Origin: an uncultured Clostridium sp.
GTDB taxonomy: Bacteria > Bacillota > Clostridia > TANB77 > CAG-508
Direction of reading: 5' to 3'
NCBI GenBank assembly: GCA_946497905.1
Contig: CAMMMI010000004.1
Coordinates: 1 to 34,490, forward strand
DNA: 34,490 nucleotides
The position numbers were made by a program, and so were the translations under genes. Positions within the stretch are counted from its first letter, which is position 1. Each line of letters begins with the position of its first letter. Of this stretch, positions 25,031 to 32,093 are shown one piece after another. The notes beneath the pieces were generated by a model that saw nothing but the letters and a program-made list of their open reading frames with translations, did not search any database and had not been told where the DNA came from.

Positions 25031-25867
25031 CTAAAATTTATCTACATCTACTCCTAATTTTTTAAAGTTTTCGTTAACTTTAGTCATATCTCTATACATA
25101 CCTTGTTTTAGTTCGAATTTGTAGTCTTCTTTTTCAATATTTAACATTTCATCTTCTAATTCCCTATCAATATCATAAGGCACTTTTATAAACTGAAATG
25201 AAATACCTAACGAATACTCTTTATTGCTATATTCCCCTTCAATTATTAGATAATTACTTTTCGTAGTCTCTAAGACATTACTATCTTTGTTTTTATTTCT
25301 TACAACATCGAAAGAATTTCCTACACTTCCTACATTTATTATGGTTTTATTATATATTTTATCCATATATGGATGATGAATATGACCATATATTACAATA
25401 TCTGCAATCTCCTGTGATTGTGTATTTTTACTTGGCAAAAACATTTGATATTTAGTTTCAATGCTATCCACATTTAATATTGGTCTATTATTAACAATAG
25501 GTGTTGCATGAAATAACCTGACTAAACTTCCACTCATATAAAATTCATAACAAAATGGTAAGTTTAATAAATATTCTCTATCTTGTTTACTTATTAATGA
25601 TTGATTCCATTTTATTCTTTTTTGCTCTTGTTCTAGCATTTTCCCTATATTTTTGTGTTCCATTGAAAAGTAACTATCCGTATTTCCTTGCAATACTACA
25701 TTACATTTTTTCTTTATCAATTCTATACATTGTTTAGAATGTACTCCTTTTGCTATTATATCGCCTAAACATATGATTTTGTCTACTCTTCTTTTTTCTA
25801 TATCTTCTATTGTTGCTTTTAAAGCTTCTATATTTCCATGTATATCTGAAATAATTGCTATTTTCAT
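25031..25867 (-). CDS. Calcineurin-like metallophosphoesterase
   Basis: Two-metal phosphoesterase, cytoplasmic. Motifs: SDIHGN at the N-terminus (MKIAIISDIHGNIEAL), ICLGDIIAKG, QGNTD, and YGHIHHPYMDK, followed by INVGSVGNSFD, all as in the YfcE/Icc-like group. The region from about 190 on adds a beta-strand extension and a helical tail. Length of 278 is usual for the clostridial 'metallophosphoesterase family protein'. The substrate is unknown. The ORF track begins at a GTG three codons upstream; GGAGTG before the ATG at 25867 supports the shorter form. Confidence 0.88.
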   Translation of the reverse strand: MKIAIISDIHGNIEALKATIEDIEKRRVDKIICLGDIIAKGVHSKQCIELIKKKCNVVLQGNTDSYFSMEHKNIGKMLEQEQKRIKWNQSLISKQDREYLLNLPFCYEFYMSGSLVRLFHATPIVNNRPILNVDSIETKYQMFLPSKNTQSQEIADIVIYGHIHHPYMDKIYNKTIINVGSVGNSFDVVRNKNKDSNVLETTKSNYLIIEGEYSNKEYSLGISFQFIKVPYDIDRELEDEMLNIEKEDYKFELKQGMYRDMTKVNENFKKLGVDVDKF

Positions 25868-26115
25868 CTCACACACTCCAGTTTTTATTTTAGTAAATTT
25901 CTATATAATAATATAAGTTATTTTTTGTGTTTTTTTAGATTTAGTCCATCTTCCATATTTATTTTTGTTGGTATAATATCATATAAGAATCTTCATCATA
26001 ATTATATGATTATTTTAACACAGCATTATAAATCTTACAATAACTAAAAATCATAAAATATGATTAATATGTTATAGTTTTCATAATTGATATTTTTGTA
26101 TTTTTCTTCATGACC

Positions 26116-26307
26116 TCATATTATTATATTATTTTTCTGTACAACAAAAATACCCTCTAAAACATATACTTTATATTTTATATGCCTTAAAAGGTATGAT
26201 TGGATAATACTTGTGTTTAATTCTGGAACATTTAATTTTCCTGATGCTTTTTCTATATCCTTAACAAATTCTACTTTTAAATTATAATCTTCTACATGTA
26301 CTGGAAA
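26116..26307 (-). pseudogene. Possible degraded coding remnant in a 0.48-kb gap
   Basis: The gap 25868-26350 holds no intact gene. On the minus strand, 63 codons stay open between two stops and read like real protein (VEDYNLKVEFVKDIEKASG, LNVPELNTSIIQSYLLRHIKY). There is no start codon at the beginning and no ribosome site. I do not recognise the parent family. The rest of the gap is AT-rich non-coding sequence. Confidence 0.3.
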
Positions 26308-26350
26308 TTATTTATTATTTACGTTATTGTAAAATATATGTATTAATATA

Positions 26351-26968
26351 TTATATTTTTATTTTATATTTTTTAAAATCCTCTAGTAATTTTTTAGTTC
26401 CATATTTTTCTCTGTTTAAAACATGTCCTTTCATGCCAAGTTTTTGTCCTGCAACTATATTTTCTTTTCTGTCATCTATAAAAAAACATTCTTCGGGATT
26501 AATTTTACACTTTTCAAATAATTTTATATAAATTTCTTTATTTGGTTTCATAAAATGTTCTAATGCTGAAATAATATATCCATCAAAATATTTATCTATA
26601 TATCTTTTTTTCATATCCTCATAAACAGAAACATGTGTGTTGGATAGAGCATATATGTTGTATCCATTTTCTTTTAATTTCATAACTATTTCACAAATAT
26701 CATCATTCAAAATTTGATACTCTTGAAAATGATATATAATATTTTTACATGTATTTTTTAATTTCTCTGGCAATTTTTCCTGTAAAATGTTTGTAGCCTC
26801 TTTTCTTGTGATAGTTCCATTATCTAAGTCCTGCCACTCTTTAGATTTATATATATTATTTATTAGTAATTCTATATCTTTTTCATTATTAGTAAAATTC
26901 CTTAATATGATTTTAGGATTCCATGTAAGTAAAACTCCTCCAAAATCGAAAATTATATTTTTTATCAC
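26351..26968 (-). CDS. HAD-superfamily hydrolase, subfamily IA
   Basis: Phosphatase-like hydrolase with a nucleophilic Asp. Motif I is IIFDFGGVLL, where the second Asp is replaced by Gly as in YihX-like and epoxide-hydrolase N-domain relatives. Motif II is YALSNTH, motif III the Lys of HFMKPNKEIY, and motif IV FFIDDRKENI. A helical cap lies between I and II. Length of 205 is normal. The start is a GTG within GTGA overlapping the stop of the upstream Nudix gene by 4 nt, with AAAGGAG ahead, so the two are translationally coupled. The substrate is unknown; the pairing with a Nudix enzyme suggests small nucleotide or sugar phosphates, but that is inference. Confidence 0.88.
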   Translation of the reverse strand: MIKNIIFDFGGVLLTWNPKIILRNFTNNEKDIELLINNIYKSKEWQDLDNGTITRKEATNILQEKLPEKLKNTCKNIIYHFQEYQILNDDICEIVMKLKENGYNIYALSNTHVSVYEDMKKRYIDKYFDGYIISALEHFMKPNKEIYIKLFEKCKINPEECFFIDDRKENIVAGQKLGMKGHVLNREKYGTKKLLEDFKKYKIKI

Positions 26969-27720
26969 TTTTTTACTCCTTTAATATCCAATTGTAATAA
27001 TGGTAATAAATACGGTCTTCTGGGATTATTTAGATTTTCTAATTCTTCCACTGCATTATCCTTTTTTAAGAAATGCAATTTTTCAAATTCTATATCTTCT
27101 CCATTTTGTTTTAATTTGTTTTTATATTTATTATATCTTTTTTCCAATTGTTCTGCTGTAATTAGAAGTATTCCTTTCATCATAGGAGCATATGAATGCC
27201 TTCTTCCTTCTGGTATTTCCAAATATTTAATTTTATATTCTCGTACTATAGACTCATCAAATAAATTGATATTAAGTTCTTCTTTCAATTCTCTTGCTAT
27301 ATTGTTAATTATATCTACTTTTCCATCTTGCTTAATATCATTTTGATCTAAATTTCCTCCACTAATTTGTAACCCTTTTGGATAAGAAGTTGTTTTATTC
27401 ATTTCTCCTATTACATAATATCCATCTTTTGTTTCTAATAATATTCCACAATTTAAATTATAACATGCATATTCTCCTTCTATCCCAACTCTTTCATCAT
27501 ATAAATAGTGTGAATAATTAGTTTTTTGAATAGTTATTTTTATTTTTTCTGATAATTCTTCGAATTTAGTTACACTATATACTTCTCCATTAAACAAATG
27601 TGGATTTTCTTTTATTTGTTCTTTCCAAAAGTTTTCTATCTTCATTTGCAATTTTTGAGGCAATTCTAATTTTTGATTATCTTTTTTCACTTCAATTTTT
27701 TTACTTAATTCCATTACCAT
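26965..27720 (-). CDS. Nudix hydrolase, long form
   Basis: Hydrolase of nucleoside diphosphates linked to another group X. A helical N-terminal part (1-75) precedes the Nudix fold. GLQISGGNLDQND...NNIARELKEELNINLF carries the REL-KEEL core of the Nudix box, but the stretch between the GG and the helix is longer than the usual G-x5-E-x7 spacing. Conserved EGEYACYNLNCGILLETKDGYYVIGEMN fits the preceding strands. At 251 residues it is larger than MutT-type enzymes, and its substrate cannot be guessed. The ATG follows AAAGGAAG; M3 is an alternative. It is coupled to the HAD gene downstream. Confidence 0.8.
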   Translation of the reverse strand: MVMELSKKIEVKKDNQKLELPQKLQMKIENFWKEQIKENPHLFNGEVYSVTKFEELSEKIKITIQKTNYSHYLYDERVGIEGEYACYNLNCGILLETKDGYYVIGEMNKTTSYPKGLQISGGNLDQNDIKQDGKVDIINNIARELKEELNINLFDESIVREYKIKYLEIPEGRRHSYAPMMKGILLITAEQLEKRYNKYKNKLKQNGEDIEFEKLHFLKKDNAVEELENLNNPRRPYLLPLLQLDIKGVKK

Positions 27721-27764
27721 ACTCTTACTTCCTTTTCTGGTCTATTTTATATTCTTTATCTGCT

Positions 27765-28166
27765 TTATCTTTCCCCTCCAACTGAAGGATGACTAGTTTG
27801 TCTAGTTTTTACTTTTTCAACTATATATTCTTTTAAAGTTTCTAATTCTTCATTAAACCTAACTCTAACATTCATTTCTCTCATTGGTAATAGAGAGTCT
27901 AACATTTGTCCAGTATAACTAGCATGAATTAAATCTTTTTCATTAATATTTTCCCAATAAGCATTATTCAATTCATATCTTAATACTTTTAATTGTATTG
28001 GCTTGTCTTTAACATCTTTACAATTTTCATAACTTTTTATTGCTGGCAAAACACGATCTAAAAATCTATCATTTAAAGCACTTCTCTTAAGCTCCTTTTT
28101 GTATCCTCTATTTGCTTTTATTAGTCTATCAACATCACTAAAAGAGAACTCTTCTTCAAATGTCAT
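27765..28166 (-). CDS. Hypothetical helical protein, possibly N-terminally truncated
   Basis: 133 residues, charged and helical (DVDRLIKANRGYKKELKRSALNDRFLDRVLPAIKSYENCKD), without membrane segments or a motif I know. The ATG at 28166 has only a poor ribosome site (GG). The frame stays open for 15 more codons upstream (reading IEEFQRLVDIIGK) to a stop that overlaps the end of the broken Nudix gene. These upstream codons read like real protein, so the ORF may be the surviving end of a longer gene joined by deletion to that Nudix fragment. It could still be translated by coupling. Confidence 0.55.
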   Translation of the reverse strand: MTFEEEFSFSDVDRLIKANRGYKKELKRSALNDRFLDRVLPAIKSYENCKDVKDKPIQLKVLRYELNNAYWENINEKDLIHASYTGQMLDSLLPMREMNVRVRFNEELETLKEYIVEKVKTRQTSHPSVGGER

Positions 28167-28200
28167 TTTACCAATTATATCAACTAATCTTTGAAATTCT

Positions 28201-28557
28201 TCAATATACAGTTAATATTTCTAGTCCATATATTCCGTCACTTAATAACTTTAAGTTATTAAGTTCTGTTTCCTCTTCCGCTTCTTTTAATGCAACATAC
28301 AATAAGTCACTATTTCCATCAGCATGTCCACCCGTCCATGCCCATGATTTATAAATATTATGATAAATCATCAATACTTTAGTTCTATCTTTGTTTATTA
28401 TCCAATTAGATACTGTGAAATGACACATTTTATTTTTTCTTGTTAATACGTCTTCAAATTTATCTATATATTCAAGCATTAGTTCTTTATCACTTGTTTC
28501 TTGTTCATTATATGGTATATATTTTTCGATTTGTTCTTTTAATTTCAAAATTTCCAT
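28201..28557 (-). pseudogene. Nudix hydrolase lacking its C-terminal third
   Basis: 118 residues. The first part is a normal clostridial Nudix protein: MEILKLKEQIEKYIPYNEQE, DVLTRKNKMCHFTVSNWIINKDRTKVLMIYHNIYKSWAWTGGHADG, then ALKEAEEETEL (the Nudix-box helix with its EE-TE core) and GIYGLEILTVY. Relatives go on for about 60 residues after ILTV with a conserved HLHLNVTYL stretch; here a stop follows at once. The next bases belong to the frame of the hypothetical gene at 27765. Truncation by deletion is the simplest reading. The N-terminal half might still be made, since GAAAGG precedes its ATG. Confidence 0.65.
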
Positions 28558-28609
28558 CTACCTTTCTTTCTAATTTTTTATTAATTCTAAACCTTTTATA
28601 TATCTCTCT

Positions 28610-29101
28610 TTATTCTATCAATCCTCCTGTACAATGAAGTTCATAAATTAATTTATTATCCTTATATATCTGTTCTATTCCATCAAAATTTTCAATTGTT
28701 CCTGTAGTTTCAAATGTATAAACATATTCATTATTCTCAAATTGACTTATCCCTCTAACAGGAATAACACTTTTATCTTCTCCTACTTTCATAAGGGCTG
28801 GTCTTAATGCATTATCCATTGTTTCCTCTCCAAGTGTATCGTCAAATGTAACTCCATAATAGTTCATTCCCCATACTGGTTTATTACTATCACAATATAC
28901 CATTTCTTCTCCCATAAATTTAGTACCACCAAAATATGTATCATGATATATATATTTTTTGTTATTTATTTTTTCTTCATAATGATAGTCTGATGAACCT
29001 ATTCTGCTTGATTTTGTTTTTTCTATTGTACTATTGGCATAAGTTGACTTCTTTGCTTTAATTAAAAAATCAATAAATGTGTTATTTATCATATTTTCCA
29101 T
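28610..29101 (-). CDS. DUF5680 domain protein
   Basis: 163 residues with the family pattern SSRIGSSDYHYEEKINNKKYIYHDTYFGGTKFMGEEMVYCDSNKPVWGMNYYG. This is a small beta-rich domain found alone or after a DNA-binding helix-turn-helix domain; here there is no such domain. The biochemical role is unknown. The ATG at 29101 follows GGAGG. It is preceded after 30 nt by a cupin gene on the same strand, and the two may form an operon. Confidence 0.8.
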   Translation of the reverse strand: MENMINNTFIDFLIKAKKSTYANSTIEKTKSSRIGSSDYHYEEKINNKKYIYHDTYFGGTKFMGEEMVYCDSNKPVWGMNYYGVTFDDTLGEETMDNALRPALMKVGEDKSVIPVRGISQFENNEYVYTFETTGTIENFDGIEQIYKDNKLIYELHCTGGLIE

Positions 29102-29131
29102 GTTAATTATCCTCCAATTTCACCGTTATAT

Positions 29132-29476
29132 TTAATCTATTAACTTATATTGTTCTGCTGACCATGCTGGTGTACATGCCATAGATATTACACAATATTC
29201 AGTATCATAATAATATTTTTCATTAGGCTCTATTAAAATAGAATCACCTTTTGAAAATTCAATCCTTTTATTTTCAAAATTTAATGTTCCTTTACCTTCT
29301 ATAACATATATTAATTCTTTACTTACAAGATTTACTCCATATCCACAATCTGGATATCTCCCATTAATTGTTGCTATTCCTAAATCTATTTCTTTATCAT
29401 TAAATGAATATTCCAATGTTTTACATTTATCACTATTCTTTCCTTTTAAGGCATTATCATATTTAATAATTTCCAT
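29132..29476 (-). CDS. Small cupin-domain protein
   Basis: 114 residues forming one cupin barrel: GIATINGRYPDCGYGVNLVSKELIYVIEGKGTLNFENKRIEFSKGDSILIEPNEKYYYD. The usual metal-binding histidines of cupin motif 1 (HxH) are missing, so it may bind a small ligand without metal rather than act as a dioxygenase. The ATG follows GGAG. It is the first gene of a likely pair with DUF5680 and the last intact gene before the island boundary. Confidence 0.78.
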   Translation of the reverse strand: MEIIKYDNALKGKNSDKCKTLEYSFNDKEIDLGIATINGRYPDCGYGVNLVSKELIYVIEGKGTLNFENKRIEFSKGDSILIEPNEKYYYDTEYCVISMACTPAWSAEQYKLID

Positions 29477-29593
29477 TTTTTATTAGCTCCATTCTTTAAA
29501 TTTTGCAACATAATGTTACAATTTTCATATTTTCTCATTTATATCATAAAATTGCTATAAATACAATTAATTTCTAGATTTTATTATTCAATG

Positions 29594-29625
29594 CAAAAAA
29601 TAACAGATAATTTCTTATCTGCTAT
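29594..29625 (-). terminator. Rho-independent terminator following the tRNA-Gln remnant
   Basis: On the minus strand ATAGCAGATAA, loop GAAA, TTATCTGTTAT (one G-U), then TTTTTT. It sits 6 nt after the tRNA 3' end, as expected for the original tRNA gene's own terminator. Confidence 0.85.
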
Positions 29626-29630
29626 CTATA

Positions 29631-29673
29631 GCTAGGCTGGCTAAATTCGAACCAGCGCATGGCACAGTCAAAG
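29631..29673 (-). pseudogene. 3' fragment of tRNA-Gln(UUG), attachment-site remnant
   Basis: On the minus strand the bases read, in order: anticodon loop CTTTGAC (UUG anticodon), 3' anticodon strand TGTGC, variable loop CATGC, T-stem GCTGG, T-loop TTCGAAT, T-stem TTAGC, acceptor CAGCCTA and discriminator G. Each part has exact tRNA length. The acceptor ends in A72, fitting the weak U1-A72 pair typical of tRNA-Gln. The 5' half (acceptor, D-arm, 5' anticodon strand) is absent. The second T-stem strand has two changes (TT where CC is needed for full pairing), so this copy is decayed. Such 3' stubs are left where an element has integrated into a tRNA gene. Confidence 0.75.
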
Positions 29674-29690
29674 TTTTTGAATTTGACTGT
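29664..29690. other. Putative att core: 9-bp inverted repeat around a 9-nt spacer
   Basis: ACAGTCAAA (29664-29672), 9 nt, TTTGACTGT (29682-29690): perfect arms. The left arm lies in the anticodon stem and loop of the tRNA-Gln stub, and the homology to tRNA stops at the spacer. This is the layout of a tyrosine-recombinase core site using the anticodon loop. The integrase itself is not in the window. Confidence 0.6.
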
Positions 29691-29936
29691 TTTATACTAT
29701 TTTTTATTTATGTTTAACATTTGATAAAATGCCTATTTTTAAGCAAATTTTAAAATTATTTTTAATGTTTTTTGATTTAATAATGTTTATCAATTTTTGA
29801 ATTTTTTAGAGATTTTGTTAGACCTAAAAAATATTTAATAAATAACAGTAGTTTATCTCATGATATTTTTAATATTGTATATTTTTATAAATTTTGCACA
29901 AAATAATATCGCATTTGAGATTTTTTCTCATTTTTA

Positions 29937-29964
29937 TTGACTTTTTAATAAAAATTCATATAAT
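29937..29964 (+). promoter_or_regulatory. Sigma-A-type promoter of the ATPase/rloB pair
   Basis: TTGACT (29937-29942), 16 nt, TATAAT (29959-29964), a short leader, then AGGAG. The stretch from 29691 to the promoter is AT-rich, and I see no gene or clear structure in it. Confidence 0.75.
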
Positions 29965-29986
29965 ACTATTATAGGAGATGAGAACA

Positions 29987-31228
29987 ATGTTAATAAAATT
30001 TAATTTTAAAAACTTCAAATCTTTTAAAAATGAAAATTGTTTAGATATGGAAGCAGCCTCTATTAAAGAACATGAGTATAATACAATTAATATTAAAGAT
30101 AAAAAATACTTAAAGGTTGCTGCTATTTATGGTGCAAATGCAAGTGGAAAAACTAATGTATTAGAAGCATTTGAATTTATGAAGGAAAAATTAATGATTA
30201 GTGATGACACAAATATGAACAGTTCTGAAATAGACAACTATTACAACTTTTCTTTTGATGAAAAAACTAGAAATGAACCAATTGCATTAGAAGTTACTTT
30301 TTTAGCCGAAAACAAAAAAATATATCAGTATGGATTTGAGATAAAGAATAAAGTCATTGATTCTGAATGGTTATATGTTAAAAAAGTAAACAAATCCACC
30401 CCTATTTTTGATAGAGATGAAAATAAAGTCAGATTTAATAAATCTTATAAAGCTAAAATAAACAAATTTGATGTTGACTCTAACTCTTTGTTTTTGAGCC
30501 TATATCGAAAAATAGAAAAAGATAATGAAGATTTTAAAAGTGTTTATAATTGGTTTTTAAATAGCTATTACTTAGATTTAAGAAATCCTAAATTTGAAAA
30601 TAGAATTAATCATTTAATCTCTTCAAAAATTATTAATGATAAAGAATACAAAAAAAGATTAGTTGAGTTTATAAAAGTATTTGATTTAGGCATTGATGAT
30701 ATAGAAGTAAAAACAAGAGATATAAAAGATATTAATAATGGTGCACTTTCAAGAATAGAATTAAAAGCTGTCCATAAAAATGAAAATGGAGAGAAAACAC
30801 TTTTACCTTTTTCATTAGAATCAAAAGGAACTTTAAAAATGTTTTATTTATATAACTTTATAATGGATGCGTTAGAAGATGGAAGTAGACTATTTATTGA
30901 TGAATTAGATGCTAAACTACACCCTCTTTTAACAAGATATATTATTAATTTATTTCATGATAAAGAAAAAAATCTTGGTAATGGCCAGTTGATTTATACA
31001 ACACATGATATAACAAATTTAAATAAAGAAACTTTTAGAAGAGATGAAATTTGGTTTACTGAAAAAGATAACTATGGTGTTTCTGAATTATTTTCTCTAT
31101 CTGATTATAAAATTGACAATACCAAAGTTAGAAATGATGCAACTTATAATAAGGATTATATAACTGGAAGATATGGTGCTATTCCAGTATTTGAAGAATT
31201 TAATATAAAAACCAATGAGAAATCATGA
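29987..31228 (+). CDS. AAA family ATPase, AbiLi/RloA-like
   Basis: SMC-like P-loop ATPase of the kind that pairs with a TOPRIM nuclease in anti-phage (abortive infection) systems such as AbiL/RloAB. N-terminal IKFNFKNFKSFKNENCLDME is the usual opening. Walker A is IYGANASGKTNVLEAF at about residue 48. Signature-like LPFSLESKGTLKMFYL precedes Walker B RLFIDELDAKLHPLLT, followed by the histidine switch IYTTHD. Length of 413 is normal and all ATPase motifs look intact. AGGAG precedes the ATG at 29987 (MLIKFNFKN); the track start lies three codons upstream inside that site. It overlaps rloB by 14 nt. As the partner has an early stop, the pair may now be inactive. Confidence 0.85.
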   Translation: MLIKFNFKNFKSFKNENCLDMEAASIKEHEYNTINIKDKKYLKVAAIYGANASGKTNVLEAFEFMKEKLMISDDTNMNSSEIDNYYNFSFDEKTRNEPIALEVTFLAENKKIYQYGFEIKNKVIDSEWLYVKKVNKSTPIFDRDENKVRFNKSYKAKINKFDVDSNSLFLSLYRKIEKDNEDFKSVYNWFLNSYYLDLRNPKFENRINHLISSKIINDKEYKKRLVEFIKVFDLGIDDIEVKTRDIKDINNGALSRIELKAVHKNENGEKTLLPFSLESKGTLKMFYLYNFIMDALEDGSRLFIDELDAKLHPLLTRYIINLFHDKEKNLGNGQLIYTTHDITNLNKETFRRDEIWFTEKDNYGVSELFSLSDYKIDNTKVRNDATYNKDYITGRYGAIPVFEEFNIKTNEKS

Positions 31229-31853
31229 TAAAAGCAGAAATAAGGTAGCTTCTAAAAAATTAGCCCCACCTAACTACCTTATTATCTGTGAAGGCAAAGA
31301 AACATGGCCTAATTATTTTAACGGTTTAAAACAAAAGATAAATAAAAAATTTGGAGATAGAATCAGTATTATACCTGCTATAAAAATAAAAGGTACTGGC
31401 TTAAATACTGAAAGTTTAGTTAAATATGCAAAACAGTAAATAAATAAATCTCCCAAAGTTTACGGACAAGTTTGGGTAGTATTTGATAAAGATGATTATA
31501 GTGATGAGCAATTTGATAATGCAATAAAATTAAATGAATATAATTCTGCTTGGTCTAATCCAAATTTTGAAATTTGGTTATTATCACATTTTAAAAAAAT
31601 TACTACTCCCCTATCAAAAAATAATACTTCAAAAGAACTAAAGAAAGAATTTCATAATGCTGATTTAGGTAGTTATTCTAAAGATGATAAAAAAATTTTC
31701 GAGAAGGTAACAAAAGATAATAGATTAGAAAGTGCTATTAAAAACTCTAAAGAAATATATGAAGAATTTACTTGCATTTCTTCTAATGCAAGTAAAAATC
31801 CTTGCACTACAGTTTTTATGTTAGTGGAAGATTTGAGTGAATATTTGAAATGA
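31215..31853 (+). pseudogene. rloB: RloB-like TOPRIM protein interrupted by an in-frame TAA
   Basis: The first 74 codons give LAPPNYLIICEGKETWPNYFNGLKQKI, carrying the TOPRIM Glu. A TAA then stands at 31437-31439. The same frame continues without shift for 137 more codons with the rest of the family: VYGQVWVVFDKDDYSDEQF (the TOPRIM DxD region), SAWSNPNFEIWLLSHF, and SSNASKNPCTTVFMLVEDL, ending at a TGA. Total length (about 211 residues) equals a complete RloB. One base change from CAA, GAA or AAA would explain the stop. The two TOPRIM acid clusters fall on opposite sides of it, so a truncated protein should be inactive. Read-through or a sequencing error are the alternatives. Confidence 0.8.
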
Positions 31854-31864
31854 AAGGGTATTTT

Positions 31865-31888
31865 GCACCTCGTATGAGGTGTTTTTTT
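31865..31888 (+). terminator. Rho-independent terminator after rloB
   Basis: CACCTC, loop GTAT, GAGGTG, then seven T, 12 nt past the distal rloB stop. Confidence 0.9.
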
Positions 31889-31917
31889 ATTTTAATTTTA
31901 TGAAAGGAGCTGATTTT

Positions 31918-32004
31918 ATGCTAATTCCAAACGAATTATATAACCTATTACAAAAATTAAATATATCTTTAAATACATTTTCTTTCAAACTTTCGATATG
32001 CTAA
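31918..32004 (+). CDS. Tiny ORF (28 aa), probable 5' stub of a lost gene
   Basis: An ATG with an excellent ribosome site (AAAGGAG, 8 nt spacer) opens a 28-residue frame, MLIPNELYNLLQKLNISLN and a short tail. The good start and abrupt end suggest the beginning of a longer gene cut off by rearrangement. A real microprotein cannot be excluded. It meets another tiny ORF tail to tail. Confidence 0.4.
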   Translation: MLIPNELYNLLQKLNISLNTFSFKLSIC

Positions 32005-32072
32005 TTCACACATGCATTTAAAGCTCTTTGTTTTACTAATTCTTCAATTTCTTCTAAACCTTTATTTTCCAT
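32001..32072 (-). CDS. Tiny ORF (23 aa) resembling the start of the subtilase gene
   Basis: The frame MENKGLEEIEELVKQRALNACVN follows the S8-like gene by 21 nt. Its opening MENKGLEE closely matches MENQKGLEEF, the start of that upstream gene. It looks like the stub of a duplicated copy, truncated at the same point where the plus-strand stub ends (shared bases 32001-32004). The ribosome site is weak. Confidence 0.35.
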   Translation of the reverse strand: MENKGLEEIEELVKQRALNACVN

Positions 32073-32093
32073 TCTAAATCTATCTTTCTACAA

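Noticed and set aside
29581-29700. Complete tRNA gene
   Set aside because: Upstream of the anticodon loop there is no D-arm or 5' acceptor strand to pair with CAGCCTA; only the 3' part is tRNA-like.
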